Assembly: GCA_022826745.1 (NCBI GenBank)
Contig: JAJDUI010000011.1
Coordinates: forward strand, 1 to 62,799
From: Thermoanaerobaculia bacterium
GTDB taxonomy: Bacteria; Acidobacteriota; Thermoanaerobaculia; Multivoradales; Multivoraceae
Direction: 5' to 3'
DNA length: 62,799 nucleotides
This document shows, piece by piece, positions 53,998 through 62,750 of the stretch (position 1 is the stretch's first letter; each line of letters begins with the position of its first letter). Under the pieces are notes generated by a model, which was not told the DNA's origin, ran no database searches, and saw only the letters and a program-made list of their open reading frames with translations. Both the position numbers and the translations under genes were made by a program.

Positions 53998-54903
53998 ATG
54001 TTTCCGGTCGAATCGACACCGTCCAGGAGCGCCGAATCACGGTCTCGACGATGTTCGTTCTACCGATGTTCGAAGGGGGCTTCCGACTCCCGTTTCCGGG
54101 TCGTTCTGCTCGCGGCGTCGGCTCTCCTGGCTTCGGTTGCGCTATGGAGTCACCCGGTCGCCGCCCAGAACGTGCTCTCGAAGGCGCTCCAGGATCGCGT
54201 CCAGGAGAATCCCCACACCACGGAAGCGGATGTCGAGGCCGGCGCCAAGGTGTTCCGGCGCAGTTGTTCGCTCTGCCACGGAGCGGACGGCACCGGCGGC
54301 GACGGGCCGGACCTCACGCGCGGCGTGTTCCGTCACGGCAGCAGCGATGCCGCGCTGTTCCGGAACATCCTGACCGGCATCCCGAACTCGGGCATGGGCG
54401 GCATCTACCAGCCAGACAAGTCGATCTGGCAGGTCGTGTCCTACGTGCGCTCGCTCAGCCGGGGCGGCGGCGAGGAGGAGGTGCCGGGCGATCCGCGACG
54501 TGGCGGGATGCTGTACAGAAGCCGCGGCTCCTGCTCCGATTGTCATCGACTGAACGGCTCGGGCGGCCGGCTCGGACCCGACCTCAGCGATCTGGGCTGG
54601 CGGCGCGCGCCCGACCACATCCGCGCTTCGATCGTGGAGCCTGCGGAGTCGATCGACGGGGGCTACAGGACGGTCGAGGTCAGGACGGAGAGTGGCGCCA
54701 TCGTGCGCGGCGTGCTGCGGAACGAGGATCGCTACTCGATCCAGCTCTTCGACGAGTTCGAGAACCTGAGGTCCTTCCAGAAGACGGACCTTGCGACGAT
54801 CGACAAGCCGGAGGAATCCCTGATGCCGCCGCTGGGCAGCTTCTTCCGCGGCCGCGATCTGGACGATCTCGTGGCCTATCTGTACTCGCTGCGACCGGAG
54901 TAG
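53998..54903 (+). CDS. diheme cytochrome c
   Basis: A 301-aa periplasmic protein with two heme-c sites, CSLCH and CSDCH. A membrane-like segment (FRVVLLAASALLASVALW) after a basic N-terminus is a signal peptide or anchor. Class I-type cytochrome domains surround each site (ADVEAGAKVFRRSCSLCHGADG, RSRGSCSDCHRLNGSGGRLGP). It lies 6 bp upstream of a PQQ alcohol dehydrogenase and is its likely electron acceptor. ATG 53998 is the start that gives the signal. Confidence 0.85.
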   Translation: MFPVESTPSRSAESRSRRCSFYRCSKGASDSRFRVVLLAASALLASVALWSHPVAAQNVLSKALQDRVQENPHTTEADVEAGAKVFRRSCSLCHGADGTGGDGPDLTRGVFRHGSSDAALFRNILTGIPNSGMGGIYQPDKSIWQVVSYVRSLSRGGGEEEVPGDPRRGGMLYRSRGSCSDCHRLNGSGGRLGPDLSDLGWRRAPDHIRASIVEPAESIDGGYRTVEVRTESGAIVRGVLRNEDRYSIQLFDEFENLRSFQKTDLATIDKPEESLMPPLGSFFRGRDLDDLVAYLYSLRPE

Positions 54904-54909
54904 ATCTTG

Positions 54910-56583
54910 ATGACAAACACTGGGTGCGCCGGCGCCCCCGCCGGCATCCGGCGCGAAGCGGCGGCTCTGAAGAGGCGACTCGGCGCTGTTGGTTTTACAG
55001 CGTTCCTGCTCGCGGCCGCGGGCGTCTCCGCCCAGGGCGGAGTGTCCTACGAACGGCTCGAGGCCGCGGCGGACGAGCCGGGCAACTGGCTGATGTACTC
55101 GGGCGAGTTCAACAGCCAGCGCTTCAGCGGCCTCGACGAGATCGATCGCTCGAACGCGGCGGATCTTCAGCTCCGCTGGGTTCGTCAGCTTCCCACCCTC
55201 GGCCGCGTCGAGACGACGCCGCTGGTGATCGACGAGGTGATGTACGCGACGACGGCGGACAACGTCGTCATCGCACTCGACGCCCGCACCGGCCAGCGGT
55301 ACTGGTCCTACGTTCATGAGCTGCCGGATCAACTCGCCCTCTGCTGCGGCAAGCAGAACCGGGGAGTCGCGGTTCGCGGCGAGCGGCTCTACATGGGCAC
55401 GATCGACGGCCGCCTGGTGTCCCTCGACGCGAAGACGGGCGCCGCGATCTGGAACACGGCGGTTGGCAGCCCGCGCTCGGGGCACTCGATCACGGCGGCG
55501 CCGATGATCATCCGCGACCTGGTGATCACCGGGATCGGCGGCGGCGAGTACGGCATCCGCGGCTTCCTCGACGCCTACGACGCGGACACCGGCGAACTTC
55601 GCTGGCGCACCTACACGATTCCGGGACCCGGCGAACCAGGCAATGAGACCTGGGAGGGCGACTCCTGGAAGACGGGCGGCGCGCCGACCTGGATGACCGG
55701 CTCCTACGACCCCGAGCTCGATCTTCTCTATTGGGGCACGGGAAACCCCGGACCGGACTGGAACGGAGAGGTCCGCGAGGGCGACAACCTGCACTCGGAC
55801 TCCGTGCTGGCGATCCGGCCCGATACGGGCGAGATCGTCTGGACCTTCCAGTTCACGCCCCATGACGTCCACGACTGGGACGCCTGCCAAGTGCCGATCC
55901 TCTTCGACGCCGAGTACCAGGGCGAGCAGCGCAAGCTGATGGCCTTCGCCAACCGGAACGCCTTCTTCTACCTGCTGGACCGGGAGACCGGCGAGTTCCT
56001 GTTCGCGCGCGAGTTCGCGCGGCAGACCTGGGCGGAGGGGATCGACCAGGAGACCGGCCGGCCGATCCGGGTGCCGAACATGTTCCCCAGCGAGGAAGGG
56101 ACCCTGGTCGCGCCGACGATCGGCGGCGCCGCGAACTGGTTCTCGCCCGCGTACAGCCCCGACACCGGCCTCTTCTACATCCAGGCCTACGACGCGGAGA
56201 TGCTCTACTACATGGCCGAGGCCGAGTACGAGGAGGGTGAACTCTTCGTCGGCGGCTACGGCAAGCCGGCCGGGCCGGGCGACCAGTACGTCAGCGCCGT
56301 GCGGGCGCTCGATCCGCTGAGCGGCGACAGGAAGTGGGAGTACCAGGTGCAGCCCCGGTCCACCTCGGGCCTGCTCGCCACGAAGGGCGGCCTGGTGTTC
56401 GGCGGCAGCGTGGCCGGCATCTTCTACGCCCTCGACGCCGAAAGCGGCGAGGAGCTATGGCACCGCCGCCTGGGCGGCAACGTCTTCGCCGCGCCGATCA
56501 GCTACGAGGCGGGCGGGCAGCAGCACGTGACGATCGCGGCGGGGCGGGCGCTGTTCACATTCGCGTTGCCGGAGCCGGAGTAG
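54910..56583 (+). CDS. PQQ-dependent alcohol dehydrogenase, putative lanthanide type
   Basis: A 557-aa secreted quinoprotein of the methanol/ethanol dehydrogenase family. The adjacent-cysteine ring is C145-C146 (LALCCGKQNRG). The metal/PQQ region holds D322-W-D324 in HDVHDWDACQ; the second Asp two residues after the catalytic one is the mark of lanthanide-binding forms. Propeller repeats and AFANRNAFFYLLDRETGEF fit the family. The signal sequence (LGAVGFTAFLLAAAGVSAQ) is preceded by a short stretch encoded by a hairpin repeat (54920-54945). Start at ATG 54910; TTG 54907 is also in frame. Confidence 0.88.
   Translation: MTNTGCAGAPAGIRREAAALKRRLGAVGFTAFLLAAAGVSAQGGVSYERLEAAADEPGNWLMYSGEFNSQRFSGLDEIDRSNAADLQLRWVRQLPTLGRVETTPLVIDEVMYATTADNVVIALDARTGQRYWSYVHELPDQLALCCGKQNRGVAVRGERLYMGTIDGRLVSLDAKTGAAIWNTAVGSPRSGHSITAAPMIIRDLVITGIGGGEYGIRGFLDAYDADTGELRWRTYTIPGPGEPGNETWEGDSWKTGGAPTWMTGSYDPELDLLYWGTGNPGPDWNGEVREGDNLHSDSVLAIRPDTGEIVWTFQFTPHDVHDWDACQVPILFDAEYQGEQRKLMAFANRNAFFYLLDRETGEFLFAREFARQTWAEGIDQETGRPIRVPNMFPSEEGTLVAPTIGGAANWFSPAYSPDTGLFYIQAYDAEMLYYMAEAEYEEGELFVGGYGKPAGPGDQYVSAVRALDPLSGDRKWEYQVQPRSTSGLLATKGGLVFGGSVAGIFYALDAESGEELWHRRLGGNVFAAPISYEAGGQQHVTIAAGRALFTFALPEPE
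54920..54945 (+). repeat. head-plus-hairpin repeat, copy B2
   Basis: CTGGGTGC head, stem GCCGGCG, loop CCCC, stem CGCCGGC; same layout as copy B1 at 4082-4107 with one loop change. It lies inside the start of the PQQ dehydrogenase gene and codes for residues of its N-terminal region (TGCAGAPAG), so the repeat was taken into coding sequence. Confidence 0.6.
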
Positions 56584-56637
56584 AAACCGGCCGCCGGGTG
56601 TTCTGCCGGGAGAACCCAGGTCCACCGAGAATCGGCG

Positions 56638-58023
56638 ATGAGCATCTTCCCGGAACTGTCGATCGAACAACTACGAGGCGAGATCGAGCCGGCGCTGCTG
56701 GGCCGGCGGGCAGGTGAGCAGGGCATGCCGCCGCTCGAAGCGGCCGAGGATCCGTCCCAGGCGGAGATCGAGGAGTTCATCGAGGCGAAGAAGAACGACG
56801 CGGTGAGGATCCGCGATGCGCAGCTCGAGCAGGTGGATAGTCATCTGGATCAGCTCGATCAGGCGGTTCTCGCGGGAGACCTGGAGTCTTCGGCACGCAA
56901 GGCGGCGACCGAGTTTCGGGAGGTCGAACAGAGCGAACTGCAGGCGCTCAAGGCGAGCCTGCACGAGTTCGAACGCAAGCGCCGCGACTTCTTCGACTTC
57001 AAGCACCGCAACGGACTGGACCGCGAGCCGGACTATGTGAGTCCGCGCACGACGGCGATCCTGATCGGACTCGTGGTTCTCCTGTTCGTGATCGAAAGCG
57101 GCCTGAACGGCGCCTTTCTGGCCGTCGGCAGCGAGGGCGGGCTGGTCGGCGGCTGGGGTCTGGCGCTCGGTTTCAGTGTCGTGAATCTCGTGTTGCCGGC
57201 GCTCTTCTTCGGTCCCGTCAGCCGCTACGTGAGCCACATCGGCCTGCTGTTGAAGGCTGTGGGCGTGCTCGCCATCCTCGGCTGGCTCGGCACCGCGCTC
57301 GTGCTCAACCTCGGACTCGCGCACTTCCGCGATGCTTCAGCCGATCTGAGCGAGAACATCGGCGCCGAAGCGCTGAGTCGTTTCCAGGCCTCGCCATTGG
57401 GACTGCAGGACGCGGAGTCGTGGCTGCTGTTCGTGCTCGGCTTCTTCTTCTCGGGCGTCGCCTTCTTCGACGGCCGCAAGCTCTTCGGTGACTCCTATCC
57501 GGGGTACTCCCGCAAGCACCGCAAGATGGAGGAGGCGCGAGCCGACTACGACGATCACTGGCAGGACGTCGTCGAGCAGCTGCGCACGATCCGCGAGGAC
57601 GGCCTGGACGCGATCGGCCGCACGGCGCACCAGGCGAAGAGCCAGCCCGTCGAGCGCCGGCGCGCGGTCGAGAGCGAAGCGAAGCTCCTGGCCGCCTTCG
57701 ACTCCCACGTCGAGCAGTTGCAGCGCTTCGGGACGATGCTGATCGAGGAGTACCGCGAGGCGAACCGCTCGGTGCGCTTCGACCGGGGCACGCCGGCGTC
57801 GTACGGCAGGCCGTGGACGATGGACCCGCCGGCGCCGCACCGGCGGCGCCGCGAGCCGGGCTCGGTCGAGGATGTGGACCTGGACGGGTTGAACGACCAG
57901 TACGAATCGGCGCTGCTCCGCGTACACGCGGAGTGGGAACAGACCCAGGTGCGCCTGGACCTCGAGGGCTCGACGTCTCGCGGCAGCCCGGCGGAACCCG
58001 TTCCCGCAGATGGCGCCTCGTAG
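56638..58023 (+). CDS. membrane coiled-coil protein (motor-like operon gene 1)
   Basis: A 461-aa protein. Residues of about 40-125 are helical and Glu/Gln/Lys-rich, likely a coiled coil (QAEIEEFIEAKKND, ALKASLHEFERKRRD). Four membrane helices follow at roughly 138-157, 168-190, 200-223 and 258-275. The C-terminal 150 residues are again helical (MEEARADYDDHWQDVVEQLRTI) and then Arg/Pro-rich. No known domain. First gene of a four-gene operon with a 14-bp overlap to gene 2. Likely an accessory membrane part of the complex. Confidence 0.68.
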   Translation: MSIFPELSIEQLRGEIEPALLGRRAGEQGMPPLEAAEDPSQAEIEEFIEAKKNDAVRIRDAQLEQVDSHLDQLDQAVLAGDLESSARKAATEFREVEQSELQALKASLHEFERKRRDFFDFKHRNGLDREPDYVSPRTTAILIGLVVLLFVIESGLNGAFLAVGSEGGLVGGWGLALGFSVVNLVLPALFFGPVSRYVSHIGLLLKAVGVLAILGWLGTALVLNLGLAHFRDASADLSENIGAEALSRFQASPLGLQDAESWLLFVLGFFFSGVAFFDGRKLFGDSYPGYSRKHRKMEEARADYDDHWQDVVEQLRTIREDGLDAIGRTAHQAKSQPVERRRAVESEAKLLAAFDSHVEQLQRFGTMLIEEYREANRSVRFDRGTPASYGRPWTMDPPAPHRRRREPGSVEDVDLDGLNDQYESALLRVHAEWEQTQVRLDLEGSTSRGSPAEPVPADGAS

Positions 58024-58849
58024 ACGGCGCCGCCGTTCGCGGCGGGGCGACCTTTCGCCTCGGGATCTGGCCATCGGCGGGGGCATCGCCGTCGTCGCGC
58101 TCGTGCTGCTGGTCGTCGGCGCCCGCTTCACGATCTTCTCCCCGGGACCTCCGGACCGCGACCCTGAGACCGGTTGTCCCGAGGCCGGGCCCGCGGCCCT
58201 GACCGCGATCCTGATCGATGTCACGGACCAGGTCGGCGCAATCAGCCGCGCCGACGTGCTCGCGCACCTCGACGAGTACGTCGCCGACAGCCGGGAAGAC
58301 GAGATGGTTCTGGCCTACGAGGCGAAGCCGGTGGGGAACGAGATCGGCGACCCGCTGCTCTCGGTCTGCCATCCCGGCGATCCGGACGAGGCCAGCGAGT
58401 GGACGGAGAACCCGCGGTTGATCCGGCGGCGCCTGGAGGAGCGGTTCGAGCGGCCGCTCGAGGAGCTCTTCGCCGAGCTGCTGGGCCGGGAGCCGGCGTC
58501 GACTTCGCCGCTGATGGAGAGCGTTCAGAGCGTGGCGGTCTCCGTTCTTGGCCGGCACGAGTACGCGGGTCTTCCGAAACGTCTGATCCTGGTCTCCGAC
58601 CTGATGCAGAACACCCGCAACCTCTCCTTCTTCCGCCAGGCGGTCGACTACGAAGTCTTCACCGCGACGGCCGGCGCCGACGCGCTCCGTACGGACCTTC
58701 GCGGAACCGCGGTCGAGGTCCTGTTCGTGCAGCGGACCGCCCACCGGCGCCTGGACGGCACCCGCGGCCTGATCGACTTCTGGCAGCGGTGGATCGAAGA
58801 GCAGGGCGGCACCCTGAATCGGGTTGCGCGGATCGACGGCGTCAACTGA
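58010..58849 (+). CDS. single-pass protein with degenerate vWA-like domain (gene 2)
   Basis: A 279-aa protein with a basic N-terminus and one membrane helix (residues 21-40), then a mainly soluble domain. ILIDVTDQ (D70, T72, D73) and LILVSDLMQ (S196, D197) lie where von Willebrand A domains have their first strand and fourth strand. The canonical MIDAS DxSxS is not complete, so metal binding is doubtful. A soluble part outside the cytoplasm is likely. Its stop TGA and the next ATG overlap by one base (TGATG). Confidence 0.6.
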   Translation: MAPRRRRRRSRRGDLSPRDLAIGGGIAVVALVLLVVGARFTIFSPGPPDRDPETGCPEAGPAALTAILIDVTDQVGAISRADVLAHLDEYVADSREDEMVLAYEAKPVGNEIGDPLLSVCHPGDPDEASEWTENPRLIRRRLEERFERPLEELFAELLGREPASTSPLMESVQSVAVSVLGRHEYAGLPKRLILVSDLMQNTRNLSFFRQAVDYEVFTATAGADALRTDLRGTAVEVLFVQRTAHRRLDGTRGLIDFWQRWIEEQGGTLNRVARIDGVN

Positions 58850-60057
58850 TGCCGGCCGTGTCGCGGCGGCGGTCGGGGGTTGCCGAGCCGCGGAGCGGCC
58901 GCGGGCTGTTCCTGGCGTTCTTCGTCGGCGGGGGCTTTCTCATCCTGCTGATGAAGTCGTTGACGGCGAGCGCGCTGTTCGCCGTCGTGTTGCCTGTCGT
59001 TCTGATGGGGAGCTACGCCCTGCTGCTGGTGGACTGGCCTGACCTGCGTCCGAGGTACGACTTCGCGGGCGACAACTTCTACTACCTGGGCTTTCTCTAC
59101 ACCCTGATCTCGCTGGCCATCTCGTTGTACCAGTTCAACACCGAGGGGGCGACGAGTTCCATCATCACCAACTTCGGTCTGGCGCTGACCAGCACGATCC
59201 TCGGCCTCGCCGGACGCATTCTCCTGAACCAGCCGCAGGACGAGGACGAGGCGGAAGCGAGGTCCCGCGAAGACCTGGCTCGGGCAAACCGCCGTCTGCG
59301 GGCCGAGATGGAGTACTCGATCGACGAGTTCCAGCAGTTCCGTGTGGAAGCCAGGCGGGTGTTCGAGCAGCTCGATCGGGGCGTGGCCGCCGCGGGCGCC
59401 GCGCTGGAACGGCAACTCGAACACCTGGAGAACGGCGCCGCCCGGTTCGGGGCGCTCCGGCAGCGCGTCGGCGAGGTCGACAAAGCCGCGGCCGAGGCGG
59501 TCCGCGACATCCAGGCTCAGCGGGAACGCTTCGTCTCCGAGTCGCGGGATGTGAGCGACTCCCTTCAGCAACTGCTCGCGAGCTTCCGCTCCGTCGACTT
59601 CCGGCGGGAGTTCATCGAGGAGCTGATCGAGCCGACGTCGGAGCAGTTCCGGGGACTGGCCCGCGAGTTCCTTTCCGTCGCGGAGGGGCTCCGTCGGCTG
59701 GAAGCCGGCCAGCTACGCGTCATGGAGCAGAACCGGGGCGCCGTGGCCCGGCTGGCCGAGATCCTGGAAGAGAACCGCCGCTTCTCGCAGGCGAACGCGC
59801 GGGCGGCGAACGGCTTTCGTAACGCCACGGAGGCGCTCGTGTCGCTGCGAGCGGACATCGACCGGTACAGCGAGGGAACCCGGGCGGTGGCAGGCGAACT
59901 CGAGGCGGCGCGGCGGCAACTGCACGACGCGCCGGAGCGGATCGAGGCGATGAACCGGTCGTTGCTGCACATGGCCGGGAAACTGGACGAGGTGGCGGAG
60001 GAGAGCGACCGGAGACGTGCCGTCGAGCGAAGACAGCAGGGCTGGAGTCCCTGGTGA
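58849..60057 (+). CDS. MotA/TolQ/ExbB-like channel protein with coiled-coil tail (gene 3)
   Basis: A 402-aa protein with four predicted helices (about 20-36, 42-61, 77-95, 105-126) then a long coiled coil (about 130-390). FYYLGFLYTLISLAISL and ITNFGLALTSTILGLAGRILLN recall the third and fourth helices of MotA/TolQ/ExbB channels, where the fourth carries Thr (T114/T116) in the ion path. A long cytoplasmic helical tail is like ZorA. This relation is by pattern only. Start ATG 58849; the stop overlaps gene 4 (GTGA). Confidence 0.65.
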   Translation: MPAVSRRRSGVAEPRSGRGLFLAFFVGGGFLILLMKSLTASALFAVVLPVVLMGSYALLLVDWPDLRPRYDFAGDNFYYLGFLYTLISLAISLYQFNTEGATSSIITNFGLALTSTILGLAGRILLNQPQDEDEAEARSREDLARANRRLRAEMEYSIDEFQQFRVEARRVFEQLDRGVAAAGAALERQLEHLENGAARFGALRQRVGEVDKAAAEAVRDIQAQRERFVSESRDVSDSLQQLLASFRSVDFRREFIEELIEPTSEQFRGLAREFLSVAEGLRRLEAGQLRVMEQNRGAVARLAEILEENRRFSQANARAANGFRNATEALVSLRADIDRYSEGTRAVAGELEAARRQLHDAPERIEAMNRSLLHMAGKLDEVAEESDRRRAVERRQQGWSPW

Positions 60058-60821
60058 CCGACCGCGGGCGTACGTTCCCGCGCGGCCTCGTTCTCGGTCT
60101 GACGATGGCCGAGATCGCCATCCTGATCATCTTCGTACTGCTGCTCGCCCTGGCCGCGCTGCTGGCGCGTGAGGCGGACAGGCGAGAGGATGCCGAACGG
60201 AAACTGGCCGACTACGAACAGATCGAGACCCTGTTCGAGGACGAGGCTCTTCCCAGGGACCCGGTGGCGCTCAGGGCGGTCTTGCGCGAGCGGGTGGACG
60301 AGCGCCGGGATGCCGACAACTGGCGTGAACTCGTGCGCGAGACGGAGGCGGCCGATGTGGAACCGGCTGTGCTTGTCGAGCAGCTCAGTCAGGCCCGGGA
60401 GCGGATCGAGAGACTGGAGGCCCAGGCGGCGGCACGGGGAGGCGGTGGACTGGATCACCCGAGCTGCTGGTACGACCGCGACGGCACGGTCGCCTACCTC
60501 TTCGATGTGGCGCTGGCGCCGGACGGCTTCGTCGTGGCGCTGGCGCGTGCTCCCGAGCACGAGGCCGAGCGGCAGCTGCTGCCAGTGGAGTCGGTCCGGA
60601 CGAGTCGCCTGCTCACGGAATCCCAGTTTCTGCGCCAGACCCGATCCGTCTTCGAGTGGAGCGTCGGGAGGAAGTGCCGCTTTTTCGTTCGGGCGTTCGA
60701 CCTCATCGCCGCCGATCAGAAGGATCTCTACAAGCGCCGGATGCGCGTGCTCGAATCGCGCTTCTACAAGAACGCGAACCCGACCGGTGGCCTGCCGGCG
60801 GGTCTTCGCTCCGCCCGCTGA
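60054..60821 (+). CDS. single-pass MotB/TolR/ZorB-like partner with novel C-terminal domain (gene 4)
   Basis: A 255-aa protein with one membrane helix near residues 20-38 (MAEIAILIIFVLLLALAALLA). Its Glu20 sits where MotB/ExbD/ZorB keep an acidic ion-carrying residue. A coiled coil follows (EADRREDAERKLADYEQ to LSQARERIERLEAQ), then a globular end (PSCWYDRDGTVAYLFDVAL, WSVGRKCRFFVRAFDL). It has no OmpA peptidoglycan-binding domain, unlike MotB or ZorB. GTG 60054 overlaps gene 3. Its TGA abuts the TCA of the thermonuclease gene. Confidence 0.68.
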   Translation: MTDRGRTFPRGLVLGLTMAEIAILIIFVLLLALAALLAREADRREDAERKLADYEQIETLFEDEALPRDPVALRAVLRERVDERRDADNWRELVRETEAADVEPAVLVEQLSQARERIERLEAQAAARGGGGLDHPSCWYDRDGTVAYLFDVALAPDGFVVALARAPEHEAERQLLPVESVRTSRLLTESQFLRQTRSVFEWSVGRKCRFFVRAFDLIAADQKDLYKRRMRVLESRFYKNANPTGGLPAGLRSAR

Positions 60822-61313
60822 TCAGTCCGGTGGGTTCGAGCCGCCGACGGCGGTGCCCCACAGTCCTCTCCGGTTGTCCCGGGCCTCCCGCTCGAACTGC
60901 CGGAACGCTTCCATGTGACGGAAGGGGAACCGCGTGTAGGCGTGGCCGTAGCCGCGGCGGATGATCTCGGCGTTCACGAACGTCCCGTCGTCCAGGTAGA
61001 CGTAGGCCAGGGTGCGGCCGTAGCGATCCTGCCGTTCCTGGTCGTACTCGAGCCGCACCCGCTTCCCCTCGAGCAGCCCCTTCGCGAAGGCGCTGGCCTC
61101 CTTGCCGAAGAACTCGACCGGCCGGTTCGGGTGGACGGTCTCCGGCGTGTCGACGCCGATCAGGCGGACGCGGCCGACGCCTTCAACGATGATCGTATCG
61201 CCGTCGACGACCCGTTCCACCAACTGGCCCGGCGCCGCGGCGGTGACCAGGACGCCGAAGAGGAACGCGATTCCGCAGCGGACGGCGAATGGATGGAAGA
61301 GCAGGGGGCGCAC
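60822..61313 (-). CDS. thermonuclease-like (SNase) protein, secreted
   Basis: A 163-aa staphylococcal-nuclease-like protein. Signal peptide (CGIAFLFGVLVTAAAPG). Catalytic-site residues are seen in VVDGDTIIV, RLIGVDTPETV and RYGRTLAYVYL. The family cuts DNA and RNA in a Ca2+-dependent way. Convergent with gene 4 of the motor-like operon, with stops side by side (TGATCA). A link with that operon is not supported by orientation. Confidence 0.87.
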   Translation of the reverse strand: MRPLLFHPFAVRCGIAFLFGVLVTAAAPGQLVERVVDGDTIIVEGVGRVRLIGVDTPETVHPNRPVEFFGKEASAFAKGLLEGKRVRLEYDQERQDRYGRTLAYVYLDDGTFVNAEIIRRGYGHAYTRFPFRHMEAFRQFEREARDNRRGLWGTAVGGSNPPD

Positions 61314-61492
61314 TTCGTGAGGGCGAAACGGCGGAACCCGGGTAGGGCGTCCCTGCCGACGAGCCCGAAGTCAAGGAGGTTTGACGGTTTGGACGGTTTG
61401 GAACAGTGCATTCTGTCGGCGGCTGCGTGTCTTGTCCAGGTTGTGTGACGTCCAGGACGGCTAGCCGGAGCACTCTGGGAGTCGTCCCGTGA

Positions 61493-61511
61493 GCCTCGTC
61501 GTGAACGAGGC
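61493..61511 (-). terminator. hairpin downstream of GFA gene (outer)
   Basis: GCCTCGT-CGTGA-ACGAGGC, a perfect 7-bp stem, 55-73 bp beyond the GFA stop. With the hairpin at 61523-61539 it may end transcription or protect the mRNA. The remaining gap 61314-61565 has no gene. Confidence 0.4.
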
Positions 61512-61522
61512 GGATTTCGAGC

Positions 61523-61539
61523 CCCGCCTCTTTGGCGGG
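61523..61539 (-). terminator. hairpin downstream of GFA gene (inner)
   Basis: CCCGCC-TCTTT-GGCGGG, 6-bp stem, 27-43 bp beyond the stop of the GFA gene. No T-tract, so an intrinsic terminator is uncertain. Confidence 0.4.
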
Positions 61540-61565
61540 CCGCCGCTACCTGACGCGGCGCGGCG

Positions 61566-62414
61566 CTACTCGGGGTACTCGGCGAAGCAGGGGATGCTCT
61601 CGTCGAGAGCGCTCCACGGCGCCTTGGAACCCGTGAAGATGTTCACCGCTGGCTTGACGCCCGGGTCGGCGTCGAGTCCGCCGGCCGGGATCTGCATTCC
61701 GCCGGGGTCTCTGAGCCGAGGAACCAGAGAGCCGCAGTGCCGGCAGAACGCGGTGCCCTTGATGTCCGCTTCCGGCATCTTGTAGTCGACGATCGATTCG
61801 CTGCCGGTCAGCCAGCGGAAGGCGTCCTCCGCGACGAAGACGAACGTGCCGTAGGCGCCGCTGGTCTGTCGGCGGCACCGGGAGCAGTGACAGTTGACCA
61901 TCCGGTCCGGTGGGCCGTCGTACTCGTATCGCACCTCGCCGCAGAGGCAGCTTCCCGGCGTGGCGCCCGGGGTTTCGGCCTCCCGAACGGGTCGGTCTAT
62001 TCCGGACGGAGCGCCCCATTCGGGCGGATACTCCTCGTGCCGGGGCAGATCGTCGACGATCGTGTGCCACGGCGCCTTCGACCCGGCGAAGATGTGAACC
62101 GCGGGCCGGATGTGCGGATCCTCGGCGACGCTGCCCATGGTGGCCAGGGCGATCGGCCCGCCCTCCGGGTTGGCCGGAACCGCCGAACCGCAGCGGGGGC
62201 AGAAGTGCCGGAAACCGTGCTCCGACGACTGGTGGTGAGCGATCTTCCCCTCGCCGCGCGTCCAGCGGAAGAACTTCGGGTCGACCGCGCCGAACGTGGC
62301 GTAGGCCGAACCGTGGAACTTCCTGCACGCCGAGCAGTGGCAGTGGGCGATCTCGATGAGGTCGCCGTCGACCTCGAACCCCACATCACCGCAGAGACAG
62401 GCGCCCGTGAGCAT
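61566..62414 (-). CDS. double GFA-domain protein
   Basis: A 282-aa protein with two tandem GFA/glutathione-dependent formaldehyde-activating-like domains. Each has the same Cys pattern: CLCGDV / CHCSACRK / CPRCGS in the first and CLCGEV / CHCSRCRR / CRHCGS in the second. These bind zinc. The family is annotated by GFA but most members do not act on formaldehyde-glutathione; the role is unknown. ATG 62414. Confidence 0.88.
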   Translation of the reverse strand: MLTGACLCGDVGFEVDGDLIEIAHCHCSACRKFHGSAYATFGAVDPKFFRWTRGEGKIAHHQSSEHGFRHFCPRCGSAVPANPEGGPIALATMGSVAEDPHIRPAVHIFAGSKAPWHTIVDDLPRHEEYPPEWGAPSGIDRPVREAETPGATPGSCLCGEVRYEYDGPPDRMVNCHCSRCRRQTSGAYGTFVFVAEDAFRWLTGSESIVDYKMPEADIKGTAFCRHCGSLVPRLRDPGGMQIPAGGLDADPGVKPAVNIFTGSKAPWSALDESIPCFAEYPE

Positions 62415-62667
62415 GACTCGACTCTCCGTACCGTCAGGTCGGTTTCCGGCGAACAGGTTGTGTTGGTGCGTGTGCGCCTCGTCGCGAAAGCCGGGGTAGG
62501 AGCCTGCGAGCGTGCTCCGTTCACCGTTGCGGTGACCCGACTTCGCTACCAAGGCAGTGGCGCACCTTCCCCGGGCAGATACGAGAGCTGCCCGCAAGGG
62601 GCACTTGGAAGCTGCGCCGTCCCGAAAGTTAGCACGCCACGGCTTGTGGCCCGTTGGGCGAGTGCTG
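62415..62667. other. gap between GFA gene and repeats
   Basis: No gene is supported. A perfect small inverted repeat TCACCG-TTG-CGGTGA is at 62521-62535, upstream of the GFA start, and could be an operator. Confidence 0.35.
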
Positions 62668-62727
62668 TCCAACGAGAAGTGAGCGTGAACGGGGGGCGTG
62701 AATCCAACGAGAAGTGAGCGTGGACGG
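62668..62727 (+). repeat. two 25-bp direct repeats (possible IS end)
   Basis: TCCAACGAGAAGTGAGCGTG then nACGG at 62668-62692 and again at 62703-62727, one mismatch, 35-bp period. They precede a probable transposase start by about 25 bp, so they may be transposase-binding repeats at the end of an insertion sequence. Confidence 0.5.
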
Positions 62728-62750
62728 TCTGTGTCGGGGATGATGGGAGG

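Noticed and set aside
58010..58849. Full vWA domain with MIDAS
   Set aside because: The DxSxS motif is incomplete (DVTDQ), so only a vWA-like fold is suggested.
60822..61313. Thermonuclease as effector of the motor-like operon
   Set aside because: It is on the other strand, convergent, and has a signal peptide; adjacency alone is not enough.
62668..62727. CRISPR array
   Set aside because: Only two repeats with a 10-bp gap, too short for spacers, and no cas gene.
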